Shown one piece after another: positions 9,133 to 17,796 of a stretch of DNA of 64,000 nt. Where the stretch lies: the NCBI GenBank assembly GCA_951813535.1, contig OX638345.1, positions 4,084,608-4,148,607 on the forward strand. The letters are read 5' to 3'. The DNA comes from an uncultured Dehalococcoidia bacterium. Lineage in GTDB: Bacteria; Chloroflexota; Dehalococcoidia; Lucifugimonadales; UBA3495. Position numbers and translations under genes: made by a program. How positions within the stretch are numbered: the first letter of the stretch is position 1; every line of letters begins with the position of its first letter. The notes under the pieces are model-generated. The model did no database searches. It was given only the letters and a program-made list of their open reading frames with translations, and was not told the DNA's origin.

Positions 9133-9280
9133 CAGGGTTCGGGGTCCGTTTTCCCCACAAATCACCCCATCCGGCTGTTCCCGGTTGGCCGCGCCGACGC
9201 CAAACCCAACACTCGCCAGCCCGACGCCCGGCAGGATTCGAAACGCCAGCACGAACCGGCCCACCAAGGGGCAACCAACG

Positions 9281-10426
9281 ATGAAACGCAGCGAATCTCG
9301 CATTCTGACCACCCACACCGGCAGCCTGCCCCGGCCGGAAGGGCTAGTGGCAATGCTCGGGGCCGTGGCGCGCGGGGAACCGGCGGACGAGGAGGCTCTA
9401 TACGCCGCATCCCGCGAGGCCACCGCCGGAGTCGTCGCCGCGCAGATGGACGCCGGCGTCGATGTCATCAACAACGGCGAGCAGTCCCGCGTCAGCTTCT
9501 CCACCTACGTCACCCAGCGGATGTCCGGCTTCGGCGGTTCCTGGACCCGTCGCGGCCACCGCGACCAGAACGAGTTCCCCGGGTTGGCCCGACCTCGCGT
9601 GGTGCAGCTGATGCGCGACGTTCCCACCTGCGTGGGCCCGCTGTCCTACGAGCGGCTGGATCTGGTCGAACGGGAATGCCGGGAGTTTCTCGATGCGATG
9701 GGTTCCTCCGACAGCCAACCTGAAGACCTTTTCATGACCGCCGCGTCGCCGGGCATCGTCGCCCTGACCCTGGCCAATCGCTACTACGACAGCCACGAGG
9801 ACTACGTTTTCGCGCTGGCCGAGGAATTGCGGAAGGAATACGAGATCATCGTCGCCAATGGCCTGACCCTGCAGTTGGATTGCCCCGACCTGGCCATGGA
9901 ACGTCACATCTCCTACCAGGACGAACCCCTGTCGGCCTTTCGAGACGTGGTGGCATTGCACATCCGGGCCATCAACCACGCCCTGGCCAACATCCCCCGG
10001 GACCGGGTGCGGCTGCACGTCTGCTGGGGCAACAGCGAGGGGCCGCACCAGTACGACGTGCCGCTGGAGGACATCGTCGACCTGCTCTACGAGGCCAACG
10101 TCGGCGCCCTGGTGATGGAGATGGCCAACCCGCGCCACGCCCACGAGCATCGCGTATACCGCGATAAGCCGATGCCCGAGGGGATGATGCTCGTTGCCGG
10201 TGTCATCGACACCAAGACCAACTACGTGGAACATCCCCGGCTGGTGGCCGATCGCCTGCACCAGGCCGTGGCCGCCGCCGGTGGCGACCCCACGCGCGTC
10301 CTTGCCGGCACCGACTGCGGTTTCGACACCAGCGCCGGCTCCAACCGCGTGGAGGCCGGCATCGTCTGGCTCAAGCTGCGGGCCATGCGAGAGGGCGCGG
10401 ACATCGCCAGCCGGGAACTTTTCTGA
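9281..10426 (+). CDS. Cobalamin-independent methionine synthase-like (MetE C-terminal/UROD fold) protein
   Basis: 381 residues, a single MetE-type catalytic barrel without the N-terminal half found in true MetE. It opens with I-L-T-T-H-T-G-S-L-P-R-P (8-19). All four expected zinc ligands are visible: His246 and Cys248 (HVC), Glu280 (VMEMANP) and Cys346 (DCGF). Such short proteins are usually annotated as methionine synthase II family or epoxyalkane:coenzyme M transferase-like. They catalyse zinc-dependent thiol alkyl transfer. The ATG at 9281 was chosen because the conserved N-terminus begins there. It is followed by an amidohydrolase gene on the same strand. Confidence 0.85.
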   Translation: MKRSESRILTTHTGSLPRPEGLVAMLGAVARGEPADEEALYAASREATAGVVAAQMDAGVDVINNGEQSRVSFSTYVTQRMSGFGGSWTRRGHRDQNEFPGLARPRVVQLMRDVPTCVGPLSYERLDLVERECREFLDAMGSSDSQPEDLFMTAASPGIVALTLANRYYDSHEDYVFALAEELRKEYEIIVANGLTLQLDCPDLAMERHISYQDEPLSAFRDVVALHIRAINHALANIPRDRVRLHVCWGNSEGPHQYDVPLEDIVDLLYEANVGALVMEMANPRHAHEHRVYRDKPMPEGMMLVAGVIDTKTNYVEHPRLVADRLHQAVAAAGGDPTRVLAGTDCGFDTSAGSNRVEAGIVWLKLRAMREGADIASRELF

Positions 10427-10502
10427 AGGCCGCCCATCGCTCGAATGATGCCGTAAGATTGGCGTCGTCCCGTTGCGGACAATCTCACCAGGAGTTGCAC
10501 CC

Positions 10503-11327
10503 ATGATCATCGACACCCACACCCACGTGGTCAGCAGCGACCGGAACGCACACCCCCTGCATCCCGACGCCAGCGGCTGGTCCCTCGAGGTCAGCAACAA
10601 CGTTGAGGACCTGATCAAAGAGATGGACTCTGCCGGCGTGGAATGCGCCACCCTCGTCCAACCCAACGGCACCTACGGCCTCGACAACTCCTACCAGTGC
10701 GACAGCGCCCTCCAGTACGCTCCTCGCACCGTTGCCGTCGGCATCCTCGATCCGGCGGCGGATGACGCCGCGGACAAACTCTCCTACTGGACCAACGAGC
10801 GCGGCATGTGGGGCGTGCGCCTGCAGAGCCAGGCCGAGCCCGACGACCCCCGTTGCGACGCGCTGTGGGATCGCGCCGAATCCCTGGGCATTCCCATCTC
10901 CATCGGCGGCGGCGGGACGTCCGACCGGGTCAACCGCATGCGCAACATCGGCGCGCGACACCCCAACGTCCAGTTCGCACCCGACCACTTCGCCGGCTGG
11001 AGCGGTTCCGCCGACAAGGCGGGCATGACCGTCGCCCTGGAGGAACTGGCCAGTCTGCCCAACGCCCACCTGCGCTACTCCAGCACCAGCCTGGGCCCGT
11101 ATGCCGACCTGTCCGACGACGAGAAGGACCTGTTCCGCCGCGTGATCGAGGCGTTCAGCCCCCGCCGCATGATGTGGGGCTCCAACTTCCCGTCGTCCCG
11201 CGCCGGCGGCTTCATCGGCCAGGTTGAGCTGGGCAAGACTGCCCTGCCCTGGCTGTCGGCCGAAGACCTAGACTGGATGATGGGCGGAGCCGCAGCCACC
11301 TTCTGGCCCATGTTGCAAGCGCCGTAA
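10503..11327 (+). CDS. Amidohydrolase family 2 (TIM-barrel metal-dependent hydrolase/decarboxylase)
   Basis: 274 residues. The metal motif T-H-T-H is at 5-8 and begins right after the start ATG, as is typical, with CAGGAG upstream. Further motifs are F-A-P-D-H-F-A-G near 158 and M-W-G-S-N-F-P-S-S near 225, matching the amidohydrolase-2 group (ACMSD, 4-oxalomesaconate hydratase, lactonases). It likely hydrolyses or decarboxylates an acid or lactone intermediate. The gene follows the MetE-like gene by 76 bases and may share its transcript. Confidence 0.85.
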   Translation: MIIDTHTHVVSSDRNAHPLHPDASGWSLEVSNNVEDLIKEMDSAGVECATLVQPNGTYGLDNSYQCDSALQYAPRTVAVGILDPAADDAADKLSYWTNERGMWGVRLQSQAEPDDPRCDALWDRAESLGIPISIGGGGTSDRVNRMRNIGARHPNVQFAPDHFAGWSGSADKAGMTVALEELASLPNAHLRYSSTSLGPYADLSDDEKDLFRRVIEAFSPRRMMWGSNFPSSRAGGFIGQVELGKTALPWLSAEDLDWMMGGAAATFWPMLQAP

Positions 11328-11374
11328 GACAGCACAGCCGAACTCCGTTCTGGCGCCTCGTACGGAGCCGAGCC

Positions 11375-12658
11375 TTGACCCAGCATGAGCAGGAATTCGG
11401 CGCACGGCCGCCGGGCAGCCCTTCGCTCTGGGAGTTCGCCCACGCCCGGGGGATGGACCGTCGCCATTTCCTGCGCCTGCTGGTGGCCGGCGGCGCAACG
11501 GCAGTCCTGGCCGCCTGCGCCGACATGGCGCCATCCGATGCCACGGTGGGGTCCCAGGCGCTGCCCGCCGACGGTGCCCGGACGCAGGTTTCGCACTGGT
11601 TCAAGGACCCCGCTCCGTTCGTCGTGCACGGCGACAAGGGCCTGGAGGCGCGGCTGGAAAACATGCAGGGCACTCTCACGCCCAACCGCCTGTTCTTCGT
11701 GCGCAACAATTCAGTCAGCCTGGACCTCGACGCCAGCGACTGGCGTCTCGCCGTGGAAGGCGACGCGGTCTCGGAGCCGCTGGAGTTGACCTACGCGGAC
11801 GTCCGCAGCCTGCCCAGCCGCACCCTCACGTCCTACCTGGAATGCGCGGGCAATCACCGCGCCATGTTCCACGTGATGAACGGACAGGAAACGTCCGGCA
11901 CCCAGTGGATGACGGGGGCCGTCAGCAACGGCGAATGGGTCGGCGCGCAACTCCGCGACGTGCTGACGCTGGCGGGCGTCCAACCCGATGCCGCGTCCGT
12001 GCTGCTGGTCGGGTTGGACGTGGAGTCTCCCGAGGAGGGGTTTCGATACGTCCTGCCCGTGGACAAAGCCATGTACCCGGACACCCTGCTGGCCTACACC
12101 TTAAATGGAGAGACGCTGCCCAGGGACCACGGCTTTCCCGTGCGCGCCCTGGTTCCGGGTTGGGTGGGCAGCGCCAACGTCAAGTGGCTGGGCCGCATCG
12201 TCGTTTCCTCGGAACGGCTGTGGACCCGGAACAACACCACGTCCTACACGCTCATCGGCGACGATTACCCGCCGCAGGGCGAATCACTGGGCCAGCCGGT
12301 CACCGTGCAGGTGATCAAGAGCGCTCTGGCCCTGCCCTGGCCGGCGGAACTTCCGGCCGGACCCCAGCGGATTCACGGGTACGCGCATTCCCCTTCCGGC
12401 CCAATCTCACAGGTCGAATGGAGCGTCGACTCGGGCCAAACCTGGAACGGGGCCACGCTCTCCGGATCCCAGCCGGACCACGCATGGGCTCGGTTCGAGT
12501 TCGCGTGGAACCCCGAGCCGGGAGACCACACCGTCATGACCCGGGCCACCGACGCGGCCGGCAACACACAGCCCGAACGTGTGCCGTTCAACGAGAAGGG
12601 CTACCTCTTCAACCAACCCGTCGCCCACCCGGTGCGGGTAAGGGAGAGCACGGCTTGA
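11375..12658 (+). CDS. Molybdopterin-dependent sulfite oxidase-like oxidoreductase, exported
   Basis: 427 residues. The N-terminus carries a twin-arginine-type signal M-D-R-R-H-F-L-R-L-L (27-36) and a lipobox-like L-A-A-C, so an exported, possibly lipid-anchored enzyme is expected. The molybdenum-binding domain contains YLECAGNHRAMF with Cys157 as the expected Mo ligand. A C-terminal Mo-co dimerisation domain (about 300-415) follows. The TTG start has GGAG seven bases upstream; an internal ATG at 11453 would still keep the signal peptide. No heme domain is fused, so electrons must leave through a separate carrier. The substrate may be sulfite or another sulfur or nitrogen oxyanion. Confidence 0.88.
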   Translation: MTQHEQEFGARPPGSPSLWEFAHARGMDRRHFLRLLVAGGATAVLAACADMAPSDATVGSQALPADGARTQVSHWFKDPAPFVVHGDKGLEARLENMQGTLTPNRLFFVRNNSVSLDLDASDWRLAVEGDAVSEPLELTYADVRSLPSRTLTSYLECAGNHRAMFHVMNGQETSGTQWMTGAVSNGEWVGAQLRDVLTLAGVQPDAASVLLVGLDVESPEEGFRYVLPVDKAMYPDTLLAYTLNGETLPRDHGFPVRALVPGWVGSANVKWLGRIVVSSERLWTRNNTTSYTLIGDDYPPQGESLGQPVTVQVIKSALALPWPAELPAGPQRIHGYAHSPSGPISQVEWSVDSGQTWNGATLSGSQPDHAWARFEFAWNPEPGDHTVMTRATDAAGNTQPERVPFNEKGYLFNQPVAHPVRVRESTA

Positions 12659-12707
12659 GTTCGCCGTGCTCCTCCGTAAACCTGAAGAAATTGTCCGGGA
12701 AGCCTGC

Positions 12708-12724
12708 GTTCGGGCTACCCGAAC
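12708..12724. terminator. Short hairpin at the convergent gene ends
   Basis: GTTCGGG and CCCGAAC form a perfect 7-base-pair stem whose 3-base loop is the stop codon of the minus-strand DinB-like gene. It lies between two convergent genes and could serve as a weak terminator; there is no T-run. Confidence 0.3.
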
Positions 12725-13242
12725 CAGCCCATGCCTTCCAAATGGCCGCGCAGAAAGGCTATCTGGCCTCCGTGGACGATGTTGTCATAGACCAGGACAC
12801 CCATGATGGTCTCTTTCGGCTCGGGGTCCGCGCCGGGCCTCAGGCTCATGGTGGCGCTCAACTCCTCGTCGGTCGCGGAGGACATGTAATCCCGGCAGCA
12901 GGCCTTCATGGCCTCGTAGTACCCCACCAGGACGTCTTTGGCGGGAAGCGGCCACGCGGCCACGCGCGCTGCGTCCCAGCCTTGGCCGGTCGTCTCCGGG
13001 TCGTCGCTCAGGCCGAATTTCTCGCACCAACCGTCCGCTATCCAGATCTGAGGCTTGCCCTGGAACCTGGTGTTCATGAAAACGTCCGCCACCCGGCTCA
13101 TGTGGAAGAGGAGCCAACCGATGGAATTGTCGCTGTCGGATATCCGACGCGCCAGTGTCTCATCACTCAGTCCGTCTATGGCGCGATCCACCATACCCCA
13201 GTTACGTTCCAGCGCATTTGATATCCCGGCCGACATAGCCAT
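12715..13242 (-). CDS. DinB-like (DinB_2/YfiT) four-helix metal-binding protein
   Basis: 175 residues. The pattern is that of the DinB/YfiT superfamily: S-I-G-W-L-L-F-H-M-S-R near 40-50 with His47, and a C-terminal N-I-V-H-G-G-Q-I-A-F-L-R-G-H-L with two more His residues, forming the usual His triad for a divalent metal. Family members include mycothiol/bacillithiol-dependent transferases and isomerases. It stands alone on the minus strand, convergent with the sulfite-oxidase-like gene. The substrate cannot be assigned. Confidence 0.85.
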   Translation of the reverse strand: MAMSAGISNALERNWGMVDRAIDGLSDETLARRISDSDNSIGWLLFHMSRVADVFMNTRFQGKPQIWIADGWCEKFGLSDDPETTGQGWDAARVAAWPLPAKDVLVGYYEAMKACCRDYMSSATDEELSATMSLRPGADPEPKETIMGVLVYDNIVHGGQIAFLRGHLEGMGWFG

Positions 13243-13445
13243 GATTACTCTCCAAAAGTCTCGTTAATTCGGGGTTGCGGTGCGAATTGTAACAGCCCCA
13301 AAACTGGAATGGTAAATTAGCGCCGACGATCAAGAAGAGACCTGCTACTGATCTGCGGCTGTAGCATTGGGATCCTTTCGGTAGCCTTCAAGACCTTCAA
13401 AATGCACATCCCACCTTGTTATTGGTTGTAGTCTTCGTTATTGGT

Positions 13446-15392
13446 TTAGGTGTGGCACTCCTCCTCGCAGTGGTCGCTGGGCGGCACGTCCAGCACCGGG
13501 TTGGTGTCGAAGAACCCCACTGGCTTGAGGCTGAACCCGCAGTAGGCAACGGGTGAAATCGGCCAGTCCTCGGGTCGCGGCACGTGGTGGTAGCCCAGCG
13601 TGTACCAGAGCACCACGTCCGTGTCCGCCACGTTCCGGTTCTTCTTCGTGTACTCGGGCAAGCCCGCGCCGCCCGGATGCTGGTTGGGGTACGGACCCGT
13701 GGCGGCGATTTCGTCCCGGTGGTAGGGCGTGACCCACAGGTGCTTGGTCATGAACCCCGCGCGCTTGATGATGCTGGCGTCGGGATGCGCGAAGGGCAGG
13801 ATGTTCTCGCCCGGCATCAGCTTGTAGCTCACCGGCTGCCCCAGCGCGTTCTTCGCCGACGTGTTTGAGACCAGCCAGTATCGTCCGCTCATGGGGTCGA
13901 TCACCCGCTGCGCCTCGTGCTCGGTGCCCAGCAGGGTCTTCTCGGCGTAGAAGGCGTTGCCGTGGGGGTTGTCCGGACCCGGCGGCGCGGCCACCGTGTT
14001 CACCTCGAACACCGCGTTCTCCTCCCCGTCCACGCTCATGTCCATGCGGAAGTTGAAGAAGTGTTGGTGAATGTGCGCGTTCAACTGCGGCGCCACGATG
14101 GTGCCGTACTTGGGCGTTTCGCCCTCGGCGATGCCGGCGGTGTTGATGATGCCGGTCAGCTTGATCTCCATCTGTATCGTGCCGTCCTGGTAGAAGTACC
14201 AGAAGAAGCCGTACTCGTAGTTGCCCACGGTGGCGACGCTGGATATCACCAGCCGCCGCGAGCGCCGCACCTCCGTCTGCCCGGTGCGCCAGTCGGTGTG
14301 CTTCCACAGGATGCCATAGTCCTCCTCGTGCATGCACACCGCGTTGGGTATGGTGAACGCCTCGCCCTGCCCGCTGTTCAGCACCGCGTCGAAATAGTAG
14401 ATCTCCCCCAGGCAGTCGCATCCCAGGGTGAGCGAGTTGGTCAGGGAGCCGATGCCGTATTCGCCGGCGTCAAAGGCGTTCTTCCGGTAGTGGTCCTTGC
14501 CGGGGTCGCCGTAGGGCACCACCATATCGGACAAAGCCGCCCGGTGCAGGATCGGCCGAACGCGCCCCTGGTCCTCGTACCCCACGGTGTGGATCACCAG
14601 CCCCTCTCGAGGCGTGAACCCGACCCGCAGGTGCCACTTCTGCCACGTCACCTTCCAGCCGTCCACCTGGAAACTCGGCCCCTCGGGCTGGGTGATCTCC
14701 AGCGGTTTCAGGTCGTCGCGGAACTTGCCGACGAACTCCGCTCCGTAGTTGCCGGGCTCCGGCGGCAGCGGCACAAATCCGTAGTCGTCGACGCGGACCA
14801 CCTCCATGCTGTTCAGGTCCACCACGGCGGTGACGCCCTCGATGGGCCGAGCGTAGCCGTTGTCCGTGGGGCTGGTCCGGGCGAAGGGGCGGCACAGCAC
14901 CAGCCGCCGGCCTTCCTCGTCCTCGTACCCGTAGTTGCCCGCCGACCACGGGTCCACCATCACCAGGTTGGGATCGGTGACGCCGCGCTTCTTGATGGCC
15001 GCCAGAAACTTGGCATCGGCGCGCACCATCGCCTCGCACTCCACGAACTCGTCGAACATCACCCGGGGCTGCACGCCGGGGATGTGCTCCCACGAAACGA
15101 CACTCCGGTCGTCGAGTGACACCACCGCCTCGTAGGTGGCCGCGGCGTCATTGTCCAGCACCACCAGGAAAGCCTCGCGCCGTACTGTGTCGCCCGGCTG
15201 AAACCTCAGCACCGCCGCCTTGTCCGGTTCCCGCAGCACGACGGTTTCGAACCGGGTTCGCGGGCCCAGATCCCGTTGGGATTTCAAGATGGCCGACGCC
15301 TCGGCTATCTCGTCAGCGGTCAGCGGGTCCAGCGGATGTGAGACCGTGGTGCGGGGCGAAACTTGCGGTGTTGCCTTGGCGGTAATGGTCAT
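13446..15392 (-). CDS. Copper amine oxidase (primary-amine oxidase, topaquinone enzyme)
   Basis: 648 residues, the normal length. The cofactor site is TVGNYEY, with Tyr392 the residue that would self-oxidise to topaquinone. Copper-ligand histidines are expected in HIHQHFFNFRMDM (HxH) and in the C-terminal H-H-V-P-R region. The N-terminal residues 22-45 match the short N2-like start H-P-L-D-P-L-T. Copper amine oxidases deaminate primary amines to aldehydes, producing ammonium and hydrogen peroxide. No signal peptide is visible, so it is probably cytoplasmic. A family A repeat lies upstream. It would feed amine-derived aldehydes into the surrounding dehydrogenases. Confidence 0.95.
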   Translation of the reverse strand: MTITAKATPQVSPRTTVSHPLDPLTADEIAEASAILKSQRDLGPRTRFETVVLREPDKAAVLRFQPGDTVRREAFLVVLDNDAAATYEAVVSLDDRSVVSWEHIPGVQPRVMFDEFVECEAMVRADAKFLAAIKKRGVTDPNLVMVDPWSAGNYGYEDEEGRRLVLCRPFARTSPTDNGYARPIEGVTAVVDLNSMEVVRVDDYGFVPLPPEPGNYGAEFVGKFRDDLKPLEITQPEGPSFQVDGWKVTWQKWHLRVGFTPREGLVIHTVGYEDQGRVRPILHRAALSDMVVPYGDPGKDHYRKNAFDAGEYGIGSLTNSLTLGCDCLGEIYYFDAVLNSGQGEAFTIPNAVCMHEEDYGILWKHTDWRTGQTEVRRSRRLVISSVATVGNYEYGFFWYFYQDGTIQMEIKLTGIINTAGIAEGETPKYGTIVAPQLNAHIHQHFFNFRMDMSVDGEENAVFEVNTVAAPPGPDNPHGNAFYAEKTLLGTEHEAQRVIDPMSGRYWLVSNTSAKNALGQPVSYKLMPGENILPFAHPDASIIKRAGFMTKHLWVTPYHRDEIAATGPYPNQHPGGAGLPEYTKKNRNVADTDVVLWYTLGYHHVPRPEDWPISPVAYCGFSLKPVGFFDTNPVLDVPPSDHCEEECHT

Positions 15393-15511
15393 GATGTGCT
15401 CCTCTGTTATGGTCGCTCAAACTAAACAATTGCTATGACAGATACCGGACGCTAACAGCGCGGCGTTTCAGGGTCAAGACAGGCGGCGGCTCACGCGTAC
15501 CCAACTTGGCA

Positions 15512-15629
15512 AATCGTCAGAATCAAGATTTACGGGATTTTATGATTTGGCAGGATTGGGAAGTGTCCATCGCACGACGGTTCCAATCCTGACAATCCCT
15601 GAATCTTGAAAATCCTGATTCTCACGTTT
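15512..15629. repeat. Palindromic intergenic repeat family A (copy A2)
   Basis: The 362-base gap between the copper amine oxidase and the NHL gene (15393-15754) holds this element and nothing else I recognise. The left arm begins ATCGTCAGAATCAAGATTTA; the right arm contains CTTGAAAATCCTGATTCTCA and is its imperfect reverse complement. AATCCTGATTC at 15611-15621 is identical to the IS110 target deduced below, so this copy looks like an empty site. Confidence 0.78.
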
Positions 15630-15754
15630 CCCCGGCGCCAAACCGGGTACGCATGAGAGGCGGCGGCCACCGCTGATCAAAAACCGCGTGGGAGGCAACC
15701 CGCACGGTGCTAAAATCCACACAATCCTGAAGCGCCGGTCTGCGGAGGTGACGA

Positions 15755-16591
15755 ATGGCCATAACCATCGGTATGGGCGAGTACGTGTATGAATACCAAC
15801 CGGAGTGGCCCCGCCTCCCGGTGGGTCAGGGTTTCCAGGGGATCAGCGGCGTGGCCGTGGACAGCCAGGATCGGGTCTACGTGTTTCAGCGGCAGGGGCC
15901 GCCGGTCCTGGTGTTCGACCGGGACGGGAACCCGGTGGCCGCATGGTCGCGACCGGACGGCGTACCGGCGGACGCACACCACATTCACATCGGGCCGGAC
16001 GACTCCGTGTACCTCGTGGACCGGGACGCCCACCAGATCTTGAAATACTCTCCAAATGGGGAATTGCTGTCGTCCATCGGCAACCGAAACCGGCCGGCGC
16101 TCCAGGCCCCGTTCAACCATCCCGCCGACGTTTGCGTTGCCCCCTCCGGCGAACTGTTCGTGGCCGACGGCTACGGGAATTCCTCCGTCCACCGGCTCGC
16201 CGCCGACGGTTCCCTCATCAAGTCCTTCGGCAACCCCGGCCGCGGCCCAGGCGAGTTCATCGTGCCCCACAGCATCCGCGTTTCCGCCGACGGGCGCGTC
16301 TACGTGGCGGACCGGGAAAACAACCGGGTGCAGGTGTTCACCGTGGACGGCGAATTCGTCGACCAGTGGACCGATTTCAAATGCCCCATGGGCGTGCACA
16401 TCGACGCGGAGCAACGGGTCTACGTGACCGACCAGGTGCCTCGCCTGACCATTCTGACCCTGGACGGTGAGCTGCTGGCCCGGGGCCGCACCTTCGAGTA
16501 CGCGCATCAGGTGTACACCGACACGCAGGGCAACATTTACGGCGCCGACACTTCCAACCAGCGCGTTCAGAAGCTGGCCCGCGTCATGTGA
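15755..16591 (+). CDS. NHL-repeat six-bladed beta-propeller protein (peptidyl-hydroxyglycine lyase-like)
   Basis: 278 residues made almost entirely of NHL repeats: repeated V-D-S-Q-D-R-V-Y-V-F, D-V-C-V-A-P-S-G-E-L-F-V-A-D-G-Y-G-N and S-I-R-V-S-A-D-G-R-V-Y-V-A-D-R-E-N-N-R-V-Q. The D-G-Y-G-N-S and D-R-E-N-N-R segments are typical of peptidyl-alpha-hydroxyglycine alpha-amidating-lyase-like and related metal-dependent lyases. No signal peptide is seen. It lies 47 bases before an LLM flavin oxidoreductase and probably shares its transcript. A second protein of this type is at 52.9-53.9 kb. Confidence 0.85.
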   Translation: MAITIGMGEYVYEYQPEWPRLPVGQGFQGISGVAVDSQDRVYVFQRQGPPVLVFDRDGNPVAAWSRPDGVPADAHHIHIGPDDSVYLVDRDAHQILKYSPNGELLSSIGNRNRPALQAPFNHPADVCVAPSGELFVADGYGNSSVHRLAADGSLIKSFGNPGRGPGEFIVPHSIRVSADGRVYVADRENNRVQVFTVDGEFVDQWTDFKCPMGVHIDAEQRVYVTDQVPRLTILTLDGELLARGRTFEYAHQVYTDTQGNIYGADTSNQRVQKLARVM

Positions 16592-16638
16592 CCGGCGACG
16601 TCGGTCCCGACACGCAAACCCACAACAGGAGGCCTGCC

Positions 16639-17766
16639 ATGCGATTCGCAGCGTTCACCACGGTGGCGGCATCCGCCGGCGAGGCCACCAACGCGGCCGG
16701 CTTTCTGGACAACCTGCGCCAGCAGGCCGTCCTGGCGGAGGAACTCGGCTTCGAGGCCATCTGGCTGGGCGAGCACCACTTCACTCCGTTCGGTGTGGGT
16801 GATCTGCCCAATCCGATCCTGCTCGGCGCGGACCTCGCCGCCCGCACCTCCCGGATCCGCATCGGGCAGATGGCAAACATCGCCACCTGGTGGCATCCCA
16901 TCCGATTGGCCGAGGACTTGGCGATGCTGGACAACATGAGCGGCGGCCGCCTCGAGGTGGGTTTCGGCCGGGGCATCTGGCCCTACGAGGGGCCGCAGTT
17001 CCATCCCAACGCCGACCCTCGCAAGGACGCCGAGAACCGGGAGCTTTTCCAGGAAACCGTCGAGATAGTCCGCAAGATCTGGGGCGACGAATATTTCGAC
17101 CACCACGGGACCAACTACACATTCCCCGTTTCTGACACCGTCTTTTCCCACCCGTCGGTCGTTCCGGATCCGGCGTGGCACGATGGCGATCACGTCACCC
17201 GGCTGCGCGTGACCCCGCGCCCCTACCAGCAACCACACCCGCCGCTGTGGATGACGGTGTCCACCGACCGTTCGGTGACCACCGCCGCTCAGATGGGGCT
17301 GAAAGCCTGCTACTGGCAGCCGCCGCCGCTGAGAATTCGCCAACGCATGGAAATCTACGCCGAGGCACGCACCAACCGGGAGGGCCGCCCGTACGCACTG
17401 GGCGAAGACCAGGCGGTCATGCGCTCCACCTACGTCGCCCCGTCCATGGAAGAAGCCCGCCGGGATGCCGAGGCCGGAATCATGTCCGCCTTCATCTTCA
17501 ATGACCCCTTCCGTGGGCGGCAGGTGTTCACCAATCCCGACGAGGAACTGGATCCTGAGGTCAAGCTGGACTGGGACTTCCTGGAACCCCGCACGCTGCT
17601 GGTGGGCTCGCCGGACAACGTCGCCGAGAAGATCCACGAGCTGCGGGAGGTGTGCAACCTGGACTGCCTGCTCGTGGAGTTCGCCCACTCCGGACTGCCG
17701 CAGGCCAAGATCCTGCGGAATCTGGAGAACTTTGCCACCAGGGTGATGCCGCGTTTCGCCGATTAG
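16639..17766 (+). CDS. LLM-class (luciferase-like) flavin-dependent oxidoreductase
   Basis: 375 residues. The start ATG has AGGAGG five to six bases upstream, and the bacterial-luciferase-like barrel begins at once (M-R-F-A-A-F). Visible patterns are A-V-L-A-E-E-L-G-F-E-A-I-W-L-G-E-H-H-F (36-54), the I-R-I-G-Q-M region, and G-R-L-E-V-G-F-G-R-G near 110. These enzymes use FMNH2 or F420 to oxidise organic substrates, often ketones, alkanesulfonates or long-chain compounds. The preceding NHL gene is likely in the same operon. The choice between FMN and F420 cannot be made from the sequence. Confidence 0.9.
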   Translation: MRFAAFTTVAASAGEATNAAGFLDNLRQQAVLAEELGFEAIWLGEHHFTPFGVGDLPNPILLGADLAARTSRIRIGQMANIATWWHPIRLAEDLAMLDNMSGGRLEVGFGRGIWPYEGPQFHPNADPRKDAENRELFQETVEIVRKIWGDEYFDHHGTNYTFPVSDTVFSHPSVVPDPAWHDGDHVTRLRVTPRPYQQPHPPLWMTVSTDRSVTTAAQMGLKACYWQPPPLRIRQRMEIYAEARTNREGRPYALGEDQAVMRSTYVAPSMEEARRDAEAGIMSAFIFNDPFRGRQVFTNPDEELDPEVKLDWDFLEPRTLLVGSPDNVAEKIHELREVCNLDCLLVEFAHSGLPQAKILRNLENFATRVMPRFAD

Positions 17767-17796
17767 GGAGCCCAGGCGGCGGCACGTCGTGTGCGC